Assembly: GCA_958450365.1 (NCBI GenBank)
Contig: CAUEEP010000913.1
Coordinates: 415,001 to 479,000, forward strand
Direction of reading: 5' to 3'
Length of the DNA: 64,000 bases
Source: Mesorhabditis belari
Taxonomy: Eukaryota > Nematoda > Chromadorea > Rhabditida > Rhabditidae
The notes under the pieces are model-generated. The model did not search any database. It saw only the letters and a list, made by a program, of their open reading frames with translations, and was not told the DNA's origin. Positions 21,820 to 33,800 of this stretch are shown here, piece after piece. Position 1 is the first letter of the stretch, and each line of letters begins with the position of its first letter. The position numbers and the translations under genes were made by a program.

Positions 21820-22264
21820 CTGGTCCACCAGTTAGCTGGTCCACCAGTTAGCTGGTCCACCAGTTAGCTGGTCCACCAGTTAGCTGGTCCACCAGTTAGC
21901 TGGTCCACCAGTTAGCTGGTCCACTTAATACATGGTCCACCAGTTAGCTGGTCCACCAGTTAGCTGGTCCACTTAATACATGGTCCACCAGTTAGCTGGT
22001 CCACCAGTTAGCTGGTCCACTTAATACATGGTCCACCAGTTAGCTGGTCCACTTAATACATGGTCCACCAGTTAGCTGGTCCACTTAATACATGGTCCCC
22101 AGTAGCTGGTCCACTTAGTACGAGTTAGCTGGTCCACTTAATACGTCCACTTGCTGGTCCACCAGTTAGCTGGTCCACTTAATACATGGTCCACCAGTTA
22201 GCTGGTCCACTTAATACATGGTCCACCAGTTAGCTGGTCCACTTAATACATGGTCCACCAGTTC
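21801..22264. repeat. 16-bp minisatellite AGCTGGTCCACCAGTT
   Basis: Roughly 28 units alternate between AGCTGGTCCACCAGTT and a variant GGTCCACTTAATACAT. Higher-order alternation becomes regular towards the right end. Each main unit is partly self-complementary (TGGTCCACCA). Confidence 0.9.
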
Positions 22265-22802
22265 ACCTATTCTATCTACCTATACTCCAACTTGTTTTTC
22301 AAAAAAACAAAAACTGAAAAGATCCCAGGGAAAGCTCTATAAAGTACCTCGAAAATCCCCTTATTGCCCCGTTCCCTTCGTGAAGATCCCCTCGATGAGT
22401 GCCCCCTTTTCCCTCCTTTTCCTTTTCCTTTTCATCCCCTTCACTTCACTCATTCATCCATTAAATTCCCCTCCACACACAATCTTTTTATCATCAGAAT
22501 AAATACACTCCACACAATGGAGAAACCCATTTGAGAGCGGATTCTCCCCGATTTTCTTTTCAATTCAATGGATCTTCGAGTACTCGACCATCGAAATCTC
22601 AATCTCCCTGCACATTTCGATTTCGTACTTTGATTCGTTAACTTAGAGTTTACTTTTACTGTCTACTGTATTGTATCAAGATTGTTTGATCGATGATCAC
22701 TGAATGATTGGCGACTAATACTCTTCAAACAATGTCCCCTTTGTGTTCTCTGAGCGGCTGCGTAATCGCTCGCCACCTGGCAAACCCCTTTGGTATAAAG
22801 TG

Positions 22803-22990
22803 CTTTTCTTTTGGAATCCGTTAAGGGAAAGGATTGGTGACCGACTGAGCCTTTGACGTGAAAATGCTCAAATTTTTGAGAACAACTCTTACCCCAAATT
22901 TGATTGTATTTTTGCTAGAAATCCAACATTCTGAGAAACTAGTTTTTCACTTAAACAGCAGCTAAATTAGTAGAAAAGATCTACCTCGAA
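22803..22990 (+). repeat. Inverted duplicate segment D2, copy 1
   Basis: About 185 bp, from TTTTGGAATCCGTTAAGGG to GTAGAAAAGATCTACC, occurs inverted at 25028-25218 with few differences. The pair brackets about 2 kb. No coding content was recognised. Confidence 0.8.
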
Positions 22991-23752
22991 TTTTCTCAAG
23001 ATTGATTAGTCCGATCAATCCTTATTACCGTAATTACCCACCCCCATAATGACGGTGCGGAATGTTGTGTAGTCTAGCTTTGAACGAGTGTTTCTCGAGA
23101 CTGGTTTATGCTACAATGCGCGCTTAGGTATCAAAAAATAGCCCTGAATTTCAGCTATTTTTTGATACCAAAGACGCATTTTTTGAAAGTACGGGCGCTT
23201 TGAAAAATGAAATACTAAAAAACTTTTGCGACTACGAGACTGTACGAGGGGAGTGGGGTACTATTACAGTATTTACGGTATGTAGGAACGAAAAAGGTCA
23301 AGCTGGGCTAATGGTATCGACTTCTAGATGTAATAGAAAGAAAAAAATGTAAATAAAGTCAAACAAAAGTTTCCTGAGCTCACTATTAGTTAAGTTTAGA
23401 TATCGGGATTTGAATTTTAGATAATTTCTCAACTTTTTCACCTATCAAATAGTCTTTTGATGGGTAAAAAAAGTCGAGAAATTGTTGATTGACTGTGCTC
23501 AAGTGTTTTGAATGAATTCACTTTTGAACTTTTGAACTTTTGAATTGCCGAAAGCCGATTCTCGAGCTGTTTTCGCTGGCAACAATGACCTGCTCTTATT
23601 ATTATTTATTAGTGCGGACTTGGACATTTCCGGTGATCAGAAAGTGTTTTAGGGAATGAAGAGAGGAGTGTTAACGATCTGTTCTCAAATCTCAAGAGGT
23701 GATTGGGGAAAAGCTAAAGAGAGAGCCTGTTATTTGGACACCCCTTTTTTCA
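22985..23752 (-). repeat. Dispersed repeat R1, copy 2 (with nested MITE)
   Basis: Inverted relative to 10554-11058. It is interrupted by the MITE at 23028-23278, inserted at a TA that is uninterrupted in copy 1. It also retains the join TCGAGGTAGATC that is split by mariner ends at 11058 and 25028. Confidence 0.8.
23028..23278. mobile_element. TA-flanked MITE, CGGTAAA family, copy 2
   Basis: 251 bp, starting CCGTAATTACCC and ending GTATTTACGG between TA dinucleotides. It shares most of its length with 2462-2729 (CTTTGAACGAG; AAATAGCCCTGAATTT). It sits inside repeat R1, which has no insertion at 11.0 kb, so both boundaries and the TA duplication are visible. Confidence 0.85.
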
Positions 23753-23974
23753 CTGTCAATATTTCAAGAGAAGTGATCACTCACCTTTCTGCCCATCCAT
23801 TCATCCCATTTCCCTCTATCTCATCCATTCTCACGAGGCTTTTTGGTGTAAAAGATTTTTGGTCTTAACAACAACAAGAAATCTCTTATTGGCTTTTGAA
23901 AAAAAGAAAAATGAGAGATTGAAGTGAAAGGAATCAGTGAAATTGATTCGTTGAAATGAAATAATTCATTTTTT

Positions 23975-24320
23975 GCAATCGATTATTTCATTTGTACTTA
24001 AACTATCGAATCTATTTAAAGCGATTGTTTAATTCATTAAAATCTACAATAGTTTTGTTTAACTATAGCCAAAATATATCATAAATACTCTAATAGGCCG
24101 TCATTTCTATAACGACGGGGTATGGCCGCGTAGTCTAACTTTGAAGATCCAATTCTCCACACACCTTTATGCTACAGTATTCGCTTTGGTCTCAAATGAT
24201 AGCCCTTGAAATCTAGGATTTTTTGATATCAAAAGTGTAGTTGGGAAAAGTCTAGAAGCTGAGAAAAAATTATTTAAAAAGAAGTTACGAGAAAGTGGCG
24301 TTCTGTTAGAGTATTTATGA
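23975..24320 (+). repeat. Dispersed repeat R2, copy 2
   Basis: Same family as 13840-14190. This copy has both ends: AATACTCTAATAGGCCGTC at about 24086 and GGCGTTCTGTTAGAGTATTT at about 24297-24317. Confidence 0.8.
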
Positions 24321-24539
24321 TATTTTCTCTTTAAACAAGTGATAATCATTCAAAAATTGATCGAAAATATTTGCCAATATAAATGAAATAATGTATAGGA
24401 TTATTTTTTATTGATTTTAGATATAAAAATGAAAGTTTTCAATTGTTTAACTCATCTTTCTTGGCTTTAAGATTGTATTATTGATTTTTACAAACTTAAA
24501 ACCTTTTTCATTTCATAAATTTCAATAAAATTTTGGTCC

Positions 24540-24675
24540 TATTTTGGTCTAATACGGTTCCAATACGGCTCCAATACGGTTCTAATACCGTTCCAATACG
24601 GTTCCAATACGGTTCCAATACGGTTCCTATTTTGATCTAATACGGTTCCAATACGGTTCCAGGACGGTTCCCAGA
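24540..24675. repeat. 11-bp tandem GGTTCCAATAC
   Basis: About twelve imperfect units, with TTTTGGTCTAATAC variants. Confidence 0.85.
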
Positions 24676-24999
24676 ATCAATTTTATGAAAATTATTTGAT
24701 TTTTTAAAAAATTTTATCAAGTTTATGCCAAATTATTCCCTGAAATTAGCTTTAAAGTTGATTTTTTTTCAAAATACTGGTTCTTTAAAAAAAAAAAATA
24801 ATTAGCTTTAATAAAAATCGCATTAATCATCCACAAATTTAAAAATAAGCTTTTAAAATCATAGAAATTCGAATTTCTAATACTTTTAAGTTAATTTTTA
24901 ACTTAATTTAAGGTAAAAGTCTAAAAAAAATGGGCAAAGGAGACAATTAAAAAAGTGAGTTCACAGATTCCTCTCAATTGCATTGAATCTTTATTTCTT

Positions 25000-25218
25000 T
25001 GCCGACAATAGCCGGCAGTTTTCAATTCACCAACCCAATAGATCTTTTCTACTAATTTAGCTGCTGTTTAAGTGAAAAACTAGTTTCTCAGAATGTTAGA
25101 TTTCTAGCAAAAATACAATCAAATTTGGAGTAAGAGTTGTTCTCAAAAATTCGAGCATTTTAACGTCAAAGGCTCAGTCGCTCACCAATCCTTTCCCTTA
25201 ACGGATTCCAAAAGAAAG
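25000..25218 (-). repeat. Mariner end plus D2, copy 2
   Basis: GTTTTCAATTCACCAACCCA ending at 25026 is a solo mariner terminus, followed by TA and then D2 (from GATCTTTTCTACTAATTT), inverted relative to 22803-22990. With 11059 it looks like the other half of one mariner-interrupted R1/D2 unit. Confidence 0.7.
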
Positions 25219-25441
25219 TGAGTTCACAGATTCCTCTCAATTCCTCCTTTTCTCAATCTCGAGGGACTATCCGGGTAATTTCAAAATTTGCGCAAAATAT
25301 TTTTTCTTTTATCTACACAAAACCCTTTTCTCCCTTTTCTTTTCTGCCAATTTCCTCAATATTTTGAACTTTTTTCTATTCTTGTGACTAAATTTGCTTT
25401 TTCATAGATCGAAACACGGAATTTAAAAGCTTTTTGACAAG

Positions 25442-25590
25442 TTGCAGCATTCAAATAGCAGCATTCAAATAGCAGCATTCAAATAACAGCATTCAAATAG
25501 CAGCATTCAAATAGCAGCATTCAAATAGCAGCATTCAAATAGCAGCATTCAAATAGCAGCATTCAAATAGCAGCATTCAAAATCTTTCAA
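25442..25590. repeat. 14-bp tandem AGCAGCATTCAAAT
   Basis: Ten near-perfect units. Confidence 0.9.
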
Positions 25591-26235
25591 AAAAGCAAAA
25601 TTTGATAATATTTTATTTTTTTCATTATCACATCATTGCTTTTAAAGTCCAGCTAATTTTTGACAAGTATCACAATCTTTGAACCATCTTTCAGCATAAT
25701 CTATTGCTTCTATTGCAATTTCAATCCCCATCTTTCTATTGTTATTTGCAATGTTTCTGGAGGTTCCAAAAAAATTGAATTTTAAATGCGGTTGGGATTG
25801 AGATTGGAATATCGAACAAAATATCGAATAAAATATCGAATAAAGAAAAATATGAAATAAAATCCATGTAATGATTAAAATTTAGCACTTTAACACATTC
25901 AAAACGATTCAACCCACTAATGACAATCATTTTTAATGTAAACTCAAGTTTTTTTAAAGATTTAAAGGTGTTAAACTCTAGAGTTGAAAAAAGGGAAGTC
26001 ATTCATTCTCCAACAACGTTTTGGTGCTGAATTTAAAAAGTTTTGCAAAAAAAGGGACATGTCTAACATTGGAACAAAAGCGAAGCGGATTCAACTCACT
26101 AATGATTTTCAAATTCTTCAGCTCATAAAACCTTATTTTTCAAGCCAAAAAATCAAATGACTATTTGAATAACGAGTTTAAACTTTTTACTAGTTTTAAA
26201 GAGGAGATCGAGGGCTATCGAATTTAAAAATACCG

Positions 26236-26420
26236 GGGCCCGGTCCCACACTACACCCGCCCCCCAGCCAAGTTGGGGGGGGGCGGAAGGAATGACTATA
26301 AAAGTACCTTTAAAGGGATTCATTGCGATTCATTAAAGGGATTCATTGCGATCGGGTTAAAAAGATTACTGTTTATCTTTTTAACCCGGTCGCAATGAAT
26401 ACCCTCCCTTTAAATACTTT
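26236..26420. repeat. GC-rich spot and palindrome
   Basis: A C/G-rich stretch (GGGGCCCGGTCCC, then CCGCCCCCC against GGGGGGGGCGG) precedes an inverted repeat: GGGTTAAAAAGAT at about 26358 and ATCTTTTTAACCC at about 26376, extended by CATTGCGA/TCGCAATG and CCTTTAAAGGG. It is the most GC-rich spot in this half of the window. Confidence 0.65.
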
Positions 26421-26433
26421 ATACGCATAATTA

Positions 26434-26953
26434 ATAGGTTGATGCATAAGTCTTTTCGTTTTTTTCGTACTTCTGTTAAAAAGTAACAAATTCACGAATT
26501 AATCTATAGTTTGCTCTATAAAAAAAGTGTTTTTTTGTTCAATTTGCATCTTTTTAAATGAATTTCGGTTCACTTTCAAGCAAATTCGAGAGTGAAAAAC
26601 GCCTTTTTCGTAAAAATCTATAAAAAACTCTACGGAAAAATTGGCTGAATGAATTTCTCTGAAATTTTGGCGAAATATCAAACGTTTTTTTCTCTATCTT
26701 TTATCTATTGACACGAAGATAGGTTTTCTTTAGCTAAGGTGTCTAAACCGCATCATCGAGTTAGCCCTTTTTGACTACCCGACTTCATACTCTCAAGAAA
26801 GTCCAGGCATTAAATATTTTTAAACCCGTTTTAATGTTATTTTGCAGAAAAATAATTCGTTTTTCTAATGAAATCAACCGTAGTTTAATTCGTGCATTTG
26901 TTGGCTTGAAACGGCAGACGAAAAGGAACGAAAAGACTTATGCATCAACCTAA
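26434..26953. mobile_element. Mariner-type MITE (TAGGTTGATGCATAAGTC)
   Basis: TAGGTTGATGCATAAGTCTT at the left and its complement ending at about 26952 enclose roughly 520 bp without a transposase frame. A partial copy of its right half lies at 27458-27592. Confidence 0.8.
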
Positions 26954-26956
26954 TAT

Positions 26957-27328
26957 ATACCTTTCACCTGTGTATTCACAGTCATAATAAAGTCTTTAAT
27001 CTTTAAAGAAAAGGTAAAATTTAAAGTTGAGTTTTAAATGTTAGCCTTAATGAATATATTGTTTAAAGTATTGCATTGAGAAAAAAAAATGGTTGGATTT
27101 GGGTACTAAAGAAATAGGAACTCTAAAGAAGCTTTAAAGGACCTAAATAGGAACTATAAAGAAGCTTTGAAGGAGCTTTAAAGGAGCTTTAAAGGACCTA
27201 AATTGGAAAGCGCTTTCAAAAGTGTCTTGTCGTGTTCTTCCACTGCTTTTATCTATTTCTTTTCAATCTTTAAACCTTTATCTGATTTGATATGTGGATA
27301 AGATCAATATGTTATTCTTTTTCTTTCT
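26957..27328. repeat. Segmental duplication D1, copy 2
   Basis: Direct copy of 19432-19800. It begins at the last minisatellite-like unit (CTTTCACCTGTGTATTCACA) directly after the MITE at 26434-26953. Confidence 0.85.
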
Positions 27329-27457
27329 TTTGAAAAAATTCGAAATCAGCACCCTCGAAAACCCCCAAGTGCAAATTTTTAGTCTGCTTGCTGATAAAAA
27401 ATGTTTTTTTTTTTGCGTGAATCATTTAAAGCTCTAAAATTTTTGCCCCAAGAAACT

Positions 27458-27592
27458 TTAAACCCGTTTTAATGTTATTTTGCAGAAAAATAATTGGTTT
27501 TTCTAATGAAACCAAACGTAGTTTAATTGGTGCATTTGTTGGCTTGAAACGGCAGACGAAAAGGAACAAAAACACTTATGCATCAACCTAAT
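27458..27592. mobile_element. Partial copy of TAGGTTGATG MITE
   Basis: Matches the right part of 26434-26953 (from TTTAAACCCGTTTTAATG to GCATCAACCTAAT) with scattered substitutions and no left end. Confidence 0.75.
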
Positions 27593-28336
27593 AAATTAAA
27601 TACGTATATAATTAAATATGAAATGAATACTTTTTAAGTGTTTACTGTTTTTGTTTTAAATTATAAAGACTTACCCACTTTTCCTTTTTTTTTTCCTTTC
27701 TTTCTTTTCTACATTTGACCAATCTTTTTCCATTTCTTTTCCCCTTTTTTTTTCGATATTCATGCAAGTGGAAAAATATCTAAATAACCGAAAAATTTCA
27801 GCGAAAATTGGTTTGTTTTAGTGCAAAAGAACGTTTAAAACTTTTTAGCAAAGTTTTTGCAAAAAGGTTTTTTACCGTTTAGCTTTTGTTCCAATGTTAG
27901 ACATGTCCCTTTTTTACTTTAAAAGGAGATTTACATATCGAAATTTTAAGCATTTTAAAATAAAAGCAGAGAAAAGCTGAGAAAACTGGAAGAAAGTAGA
28001 GAAATGTGCTTTGTAATTTTGCTTTAAAAATCTAATCAAATTCGTCCTCTCAATTGAAAATATTGTTGTTTTTTTCTCCATATTTGTTTTATGTTCAAAT
28101 CCTCCAAAATAAATCCCTTTCTTTTTTCAGTCAAAATCCTCATCGATTCAATCCAATTTTCCATTTTTATGATCACTTTTAAGCGCCTATTTTCGTGCTC
28201 GTTTTCCTCTTTTTTTGTTTTTTTTTTTTTTGAGGATTTTTGTGCTATTGTTACTCGCCTCCAAAAAACGAGTGTCAAATCGATTTTTGAGCGGGATATT
28301 AATAATTATTATATTCGAATATATATTAGATTATTA

Positions 28337-28916
28337 TCTACTATATATAAAACAGACGATACGTCTGTTCGTCTGTTCGTCTGTCCGTTTGTTCGTTTGT
28401 CCGTAAGGCCGTCTGTCCGTCTGTCCGTCTACCCGTCTAACCGTCTGTCCATCTATCCGTCAATCCGTCTGTCCATCTATCCGTCTATCCGTCTGTCCAT
28501 CTGTCCGTAAGGCCGTCTGTCCGTCAGTCCGTCTGTCCATCTATCCGTCTATCCGTCTGTCCATCTGTCCGTCAGTCCGTCAGTCCGTCTGTCCGTCTGT
28601 CCATCTATCCGTCTATCCGTCTGTCCATCTGTCCGTCAGTCCGTCTGTCCGTCTGTCCATCTATCCGTCTATCCGTCTGTCCATCTGTCCGTAAGTCCGT
28701 CTGTCCGTCTGTCCGTCTATCCGTCTACCCGTCTACCCGTCTGTCCATCTATCCGTCAGTCCGTCTGTCCATCTATCCGTCTATCCGTCTGTCCATCTGT
28801 CCGTCTGTCCGTCTGTCCGTCTGTCCATCTGTCCGTCAGTCCATCTGTCCGTCTGTTCATCTGTCCGTCAGTCCGTCTGTCCATCTATCCATCTATCCGT
28901 CTGTCCATCTGTGCGC
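28337..28916. repeat. CTACTATATATAA-(GTCTGTCC)n satellite
   Basis: About 550 bases of GTCTGTCC, GTCTATCC and ATCTGTCC units with a higher-order period of roughly 60-70 bp, preceded by CTACTATATATAAAA. It ends abruptly at CCATTGGCAAAAAGGGGCGG, the same CCAAT/GC-box block as in the promoter-like repeats. Confidence 0.9.
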
Positions 28917-28954
28917 AGCCATTGGCAAAAAGGGGCGGGGCTTAGGTTGCGCGG

Positions 28955-29022
28955 AAAACGTTAACCTCTCCAGTGGGAAACGCTCAATAACGTTCGCGTT
29001 TTCCACTGGGGAGCTCATTGAC
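28955..29022. repeat. Hairpin AACGTTAACCTCTCCAGTG
   Basis: GGAAAACG...CTCCAGTGG (28959-28976) is inverted at 28994-29012 (CGCGTTTTCCACTGGGGAG). No further context. Confidence 0.5.
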
Positions 29023-30045
29023 TCATTAGCTCAATGAATTGCTCATTAAAAGTTCAAACCAACAATTTGACCCTATAAAGAATTAAATGAATCATTTTAC
29101 TGGAGCTTTTTTGAAACTTTAATCTTTCCTCCTGGAAAAAGCCTCTCATAACTTTTCTGATGTTCTCTTTTTCATTTTTCGCTTTTTCAAAATTGATTCC
29201 CGATTCATCCCACTCATCTCTCCACAAAAAAAGCCTGAATACTTTCATTTGAAAGCCAAAAGCTCTCTAAATTTTTCCCATTCTGAATTTGACACACTAA
29301 TTTTGTCATTTTCTCTTGCAAAATCTGAAAAAGACAGTTTCTTCGTGGATTTTTTGGCTTTTTTTTCGGAGAAAACTTGAAATTACGTAAGCAGGACTTC
29401 CTTGTGAAATTTCTTTTCCCTGAAACTACCTTTTTATAAGGAGATGATTGATTGAGCTGATTGATTTAGGAGTCTTGAAATTTAGAGCTTTTGGCAATAG
29501 CAGTCAGCTGTAAAGTTATCGTTTATTGAAGTAATTCATGAATTTGGCTTTTTAAAAACAAATTGGCTAACCCCCAAAAGCCGTGTTTTTAAGGGTTTTA
29601 CAATGTGGCCTTTCTATTGCAAAGGAGAATAGCTCGATATCTCCACCCATTCTCCATAAAATCTCTTTTTGGGGGGTGGATAAAGAAATATGAAACGAAC
29701 TGTAGCAGTCAGCTGTAAAGTTTATTGAAGTTTATTGAAGGTTTATTGAAGCAATTCATGAATTTGGCTTTTCGAAAACAAATTCCGTTTAATAAAGTTT
29801 AATAAAGTTAACAAACAAAGTCGAAAGTGATTTTTTAAAGTTTTGTTTTCAATATAATGGTGATACGATCGTTTTTTATCCAATATTTTTACAATAATCT
29901 TTTCTAAAGTTTCTATATTGGAATTTGGCAATAATTGAAAAGATATTGGAGTATCGTGATCAACAATTGTATCATAGATTTAGATTCATTCATTCATTCA
30001 TTTTATTCATTCATTTATTGTTTTTGATTCATTGATTTGACTGAA
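29023..30045. other. Non-genic stretch
   Basis: I found no exon with convincing signals. GCAGTCAGCTGTAAAG...TTTATTGAAG is repeated at about 29501 and 29704, and there is a CATT tandem near 29990. Confidence 0.35.
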
Positions 30046-30049
30046 AAGC

Positions 30050-30497
30050 TAGCTCTTGCGCAGTTTGGAAAAATCCGGGTATTTTGAACGGGTCGTCACG
30101 CTTTGAAGCCCTATAACTTTCTCCAGACAAAATATTTTGGTTAACTTTTTATATCATTGTACAGAAGACATTTCAGGCTTTCAAATGATACCAAACAGAG
30201 CTTAATTAGTTTTTTCATTCCCATGCAAACCAGGCGACACGACACCAGAGTCGGATAGGCTTCATTTGCTCAGAGTCGGCTCTGATTTTCTTGGACTCGA
30301 TTATTCAATCAAGCTCTATTTGGTATCACTTGAAAGCCTGAAATGTCCTCTGTACAATGATATAAAAATTTAACAAAAATATGATCTCTGGATAAAGTTA
30401 TAGGCCTTGAAAGCGTGATGAGCCGTTCAAAAAATCCAGATTTTTCCAAAATACTCGGATTCTTTGAAAATATTTGAAAATTACGCAAGAGCCGAAA
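30050..30497. mobile_element. Foldback MITE with ~190-bp arms
   Basis: AGCTCTTGCGCAGTTTGG at the left and TTACGCAAGAGC at the right start long imperfect arms, for example TTCAGGCTTTCAAATGATAC against GTATCACTTGAAAGCCTGAA. No coding capacity. Confidence 0.75.
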
Positions 30498-30714
30498 AGC
30501 TTTTATTAAACATATCGAATAAATAAAGATTTAAAGATTTTCTTATCTAAAACAATCCAAAAATGGGTTGTTTCTCAAAAACTAGTGAAACTAGTGTGGT
30601 AACGATAAAATTGAATCAATTTTTCGACCGTAATCTGTAAAATTTAGACGGTAAAGAAATTCTTATTGAAATTTGTCGAATCTGAGCCATTTGATAAACG
30701 GTTCTCCTTTTCAG

Positions 30715-30811
30715 GATCCCCACTCATCGCCTCGTCGCTTCTCGTCCATCTCGTGGGTGATCACCTCCTTCCCTTCATCCCCATCATCCCCATCATCTGC
30801 ACTCTCCCACA
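30715..30811 (+). other. gar-3 5' untranslated segment after splice acceptor
   Basis: TTTTCAG at 30708-30714 precedes 97 bases with no in-frame upstream ATG before the start at 30812. It could accept a further upstream exon or a trans-spliced leader, as is common in nematodes; the sequence does not decide which. Confidence 0.5.
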
Positions 30812-33800
30812 ATGTCTTCTCATCATCTTTCCCATCCATTTTCCTCTTCTTCATCCTCGTCATTTCATTTATTCAATTCTAATGCTTCATCTGCTTCTCA
30901 TCAACCAGCACTTGTCCCATTTCACAACACTCATCTATTCAACGTCGTCGTCAAGGTTCGTTTTGTTTTTCGGTAGAATTTCACCTTTCTATTAAGCTTC
31001 TTTACAATATTTTTCAAACTTTTCTTCCCATAGAAAAGAATCTTTTACCAAATTTGTTGTAAATTATTAAAAAGTCTATCATTTCTCTACAAAAGCTCAA
31101 AGCTCGCCCTAGCTCGATAACGCCATTTTATTCAAAATTTCAATTGTTTTTTTAAAGAAAATCGCTGAACAGATCGTTTTCAAATTTTCTAGACTTATGT
31201 AATCAAATAACCTCTATCTTTTTTACTTTGACACAAAAATAGGTTTGTGTTGAAGAAAGTGTCTAAATTGGAGCTGTTTTGGCATCGACTTCGGCTTTGG
31301 AGTTGGGTGCTAATCTTTGCGCCTTTAAAAATCTACAAAAACAACTACTTTCAAGAATTTCTCAAAAGTCATTTTGCAGAGAAATAATTAAACTTTTTAA
31401 TAGTTTAAATAGAAATTTTGTTGATGGTGGGATTATTTTTAAAACACGCTTGAAAAAAAAATTGCAAAGACTTGCACCAACCAGTCGACTCTCGATTTAA
31501 CGTTTCTAAAAAGTAGCCCAAATTTCTTGCGTAGCTGCCCTGAACGTCCAACGAAAGTTGGCTGGGCAGCTACGCAGAAACCAAAGGAAGGCAGCAAAAG
31601 TCTTTGGCAAAAGTCGTTTAGAAAAAAAAGGTTGTCAGGATTTGGGCACTAATCTAAATACAGAAATATCACTATAATTTACTAGAGTTGTTTTTTGGTT
31701 TAAAGTTAGCTACAGTTAACGTTTTTGGTTTACATTTAGCTACAGTTAACGCTACAGTTAACGCTACAGTTAACGCTATAGTTAACGCTATAGTTAACGC
31801 TACAGTTAACGCTACAGTTAACGCTATAGTTAACGCTATAGTTAACGCTATAGTTAACGCTATAGTTAACGCTATAGTTAACGCTATAGTTAACGCTATA
31901 GTTAACGCTATAGTTAACGCTAAAAGTTTCAAACTTTTTCGTAAAGTTCTCTGAATGAGCGATAATTGGTAGATCTTTTTTTGAGATCTAATACATAAGA
32001 GTGGAGGGCTTGGTGAGTGGAAAGCTATTAGTCTTTTTTTTTGAAAATATTCAACTAAAGCTTACTTGCAATATTTATCAGAAAAAAGCAAGATTTTAAC
32101 TTTTAGTCTGTACAAAAACTAGATCCAAGGTTATCCAAGGGTTTTCAAAAAAAAAACATGTTTAGAAAATTACCCATAATCTTACTTCATTCAATCCAAC
32201 TCAAAAAAAATTGGATTGAATTTCTATTTTCTCTGTATTTTCTCTAATAGTAGTGCAGCCGAGTTTGTGACTATTTTACAGCTTCCAAAGTTTCCACAGA
32301 ACCTCAACACTCAAATCCCCCACAAGATCTCACGCAGCACATTCCGACCCACATCGAAGGTTCGAAAGCGCTCGAGATTTCGAGGAATTAGACGAAGCTT
32401 AGGGGCACTACATTAGAGAAAATAACGGTAAGCCCCGTCTGGTACTCTCGTTTGTAGGAAAATGAAGTATCTGTGTCGCAACGGGACTTTGTGAGACATT
32501 GCCTCTTTGACATTCACCTCTTGCTCATGGACACCGCTGAATTTTAGCTATAGATTTTTAAGATACCGCATTTTCCCAAATAGTAGTGCACCCCGCCCGA
32601 GTCGAGTTGATGGAGTTAACGACTATTTGACGGTTTCCAAGCTTTTGTAAAAGCTTGACACTTTAATCCCCCACAAGATCACATCGTCAGCTACATTTCC
32701 GACCGCACATCGATAGGTTCTGATAAGTGGTTCTCGAGATTTCGAGGAATTTAGACGAAGCCTAGGATTCACTAAACGTTGCTTAGGCTTATTTCGAGAT
32801 CTTTTCTATATCTTTATTTTATTAGCTTTTTATATCAAGCTGTTAGATTGATTGTTTGTTTCGGATTAAGCGATCTTTTTGGTGTCGTTGTTTCCCCACA
32901 TCGATAGGTGGCTTTCGGCTTTCGTGGCTGTGGCTTTCGAGCTTCGAGCAGCAATATTTATTTAAGCGACACTCAGGGTGCACTACTATTAGTGAAAATA
33001 CGGTATCTATCTCGAAAATAACCAAATCAGATCAAAGAAAAGCGTAGTGTTTTCAAAAATGATGTATCCAAAAGGAAAACTCAAGTTCATGGCTTAAATC
33101 TCATAAAACGAAACGACTTCTTTCAACTTTTCCCCAACAAAATGCGTCAGTTCAATTTCCTGTCTCATTTTTTTTTGAACCAATGAAAAACCAACCTTTT
33201 TCTTTCTTTCTTTTTAAATAAAATCCAAAAACACAAGGGAAAACTGCGTTCTAAGGTCTTCAAGAAAAAGAAAAAAGAAAAGAAACGATTTCCTTAAAGT
33301 GGTCCCTTTTTTTAAAAGTTCTTTTCAAAGAGATCCACTCATTCATAAATAATCCTCACTTTATTTTTTTTTGTGTTCTTTTCTTTACTTTTTTTTTTGA
33401 GAGAACAAACGAGAATAGACCATTGGGGTGAGAGAAAATGAGGTGAGTGCTGTTTTTTTGGAAGAAACTTTGGCATTTCTTGATTTCTTCATTGACTTAT
33501 CAAAGATCTTACATTTAGTCTTGAAAACGAATTGGGAAAACGTTTTTTTGAGAATATTGTTGCGAAAAATGCGATCGATAAGCCAGTAAACTGGTCGTAA
33601 ATTGATCGACAAAGTCGTAAAATCAAGTTGACAATCAATTGAATAGTTAAAAAAAGCAACAATGACTTGTAGCAACAATGACTTGTAGCAACAATGACTT
33701 GTAGCAACAATGCTTGCAGCAACAATGACTTGTAGCAACAATGACTTGTAGCAACAATGACTTGCAGCAACAATGCTTGCAGCAACAATGCTTGCAGCAA

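Noticed and set aside
28091..28510. 139-residue plus frame with SVRLSV repeats
   Set aside because: Runs into the GTCTGTCC satellite; the first part has no family resemblance.
28337..28916. CRISPR-like regular array
   Set aside because: Units are contiguous without unique spacers; it is a satellite in a eukaryotic genome.
30666..30995. 109-residue hydrophobic frame overlapping gar-3 exon 1
   Set aside because: The other frame (from ATG at 30812) is phase-compatible with the downstream receptor exons and ends at a donor; this one is a shadow.
31672..31954. ALTI and VNAI repeat proteins on opposite strands
   Set aside because: 12-bp tandem repeat artefact.
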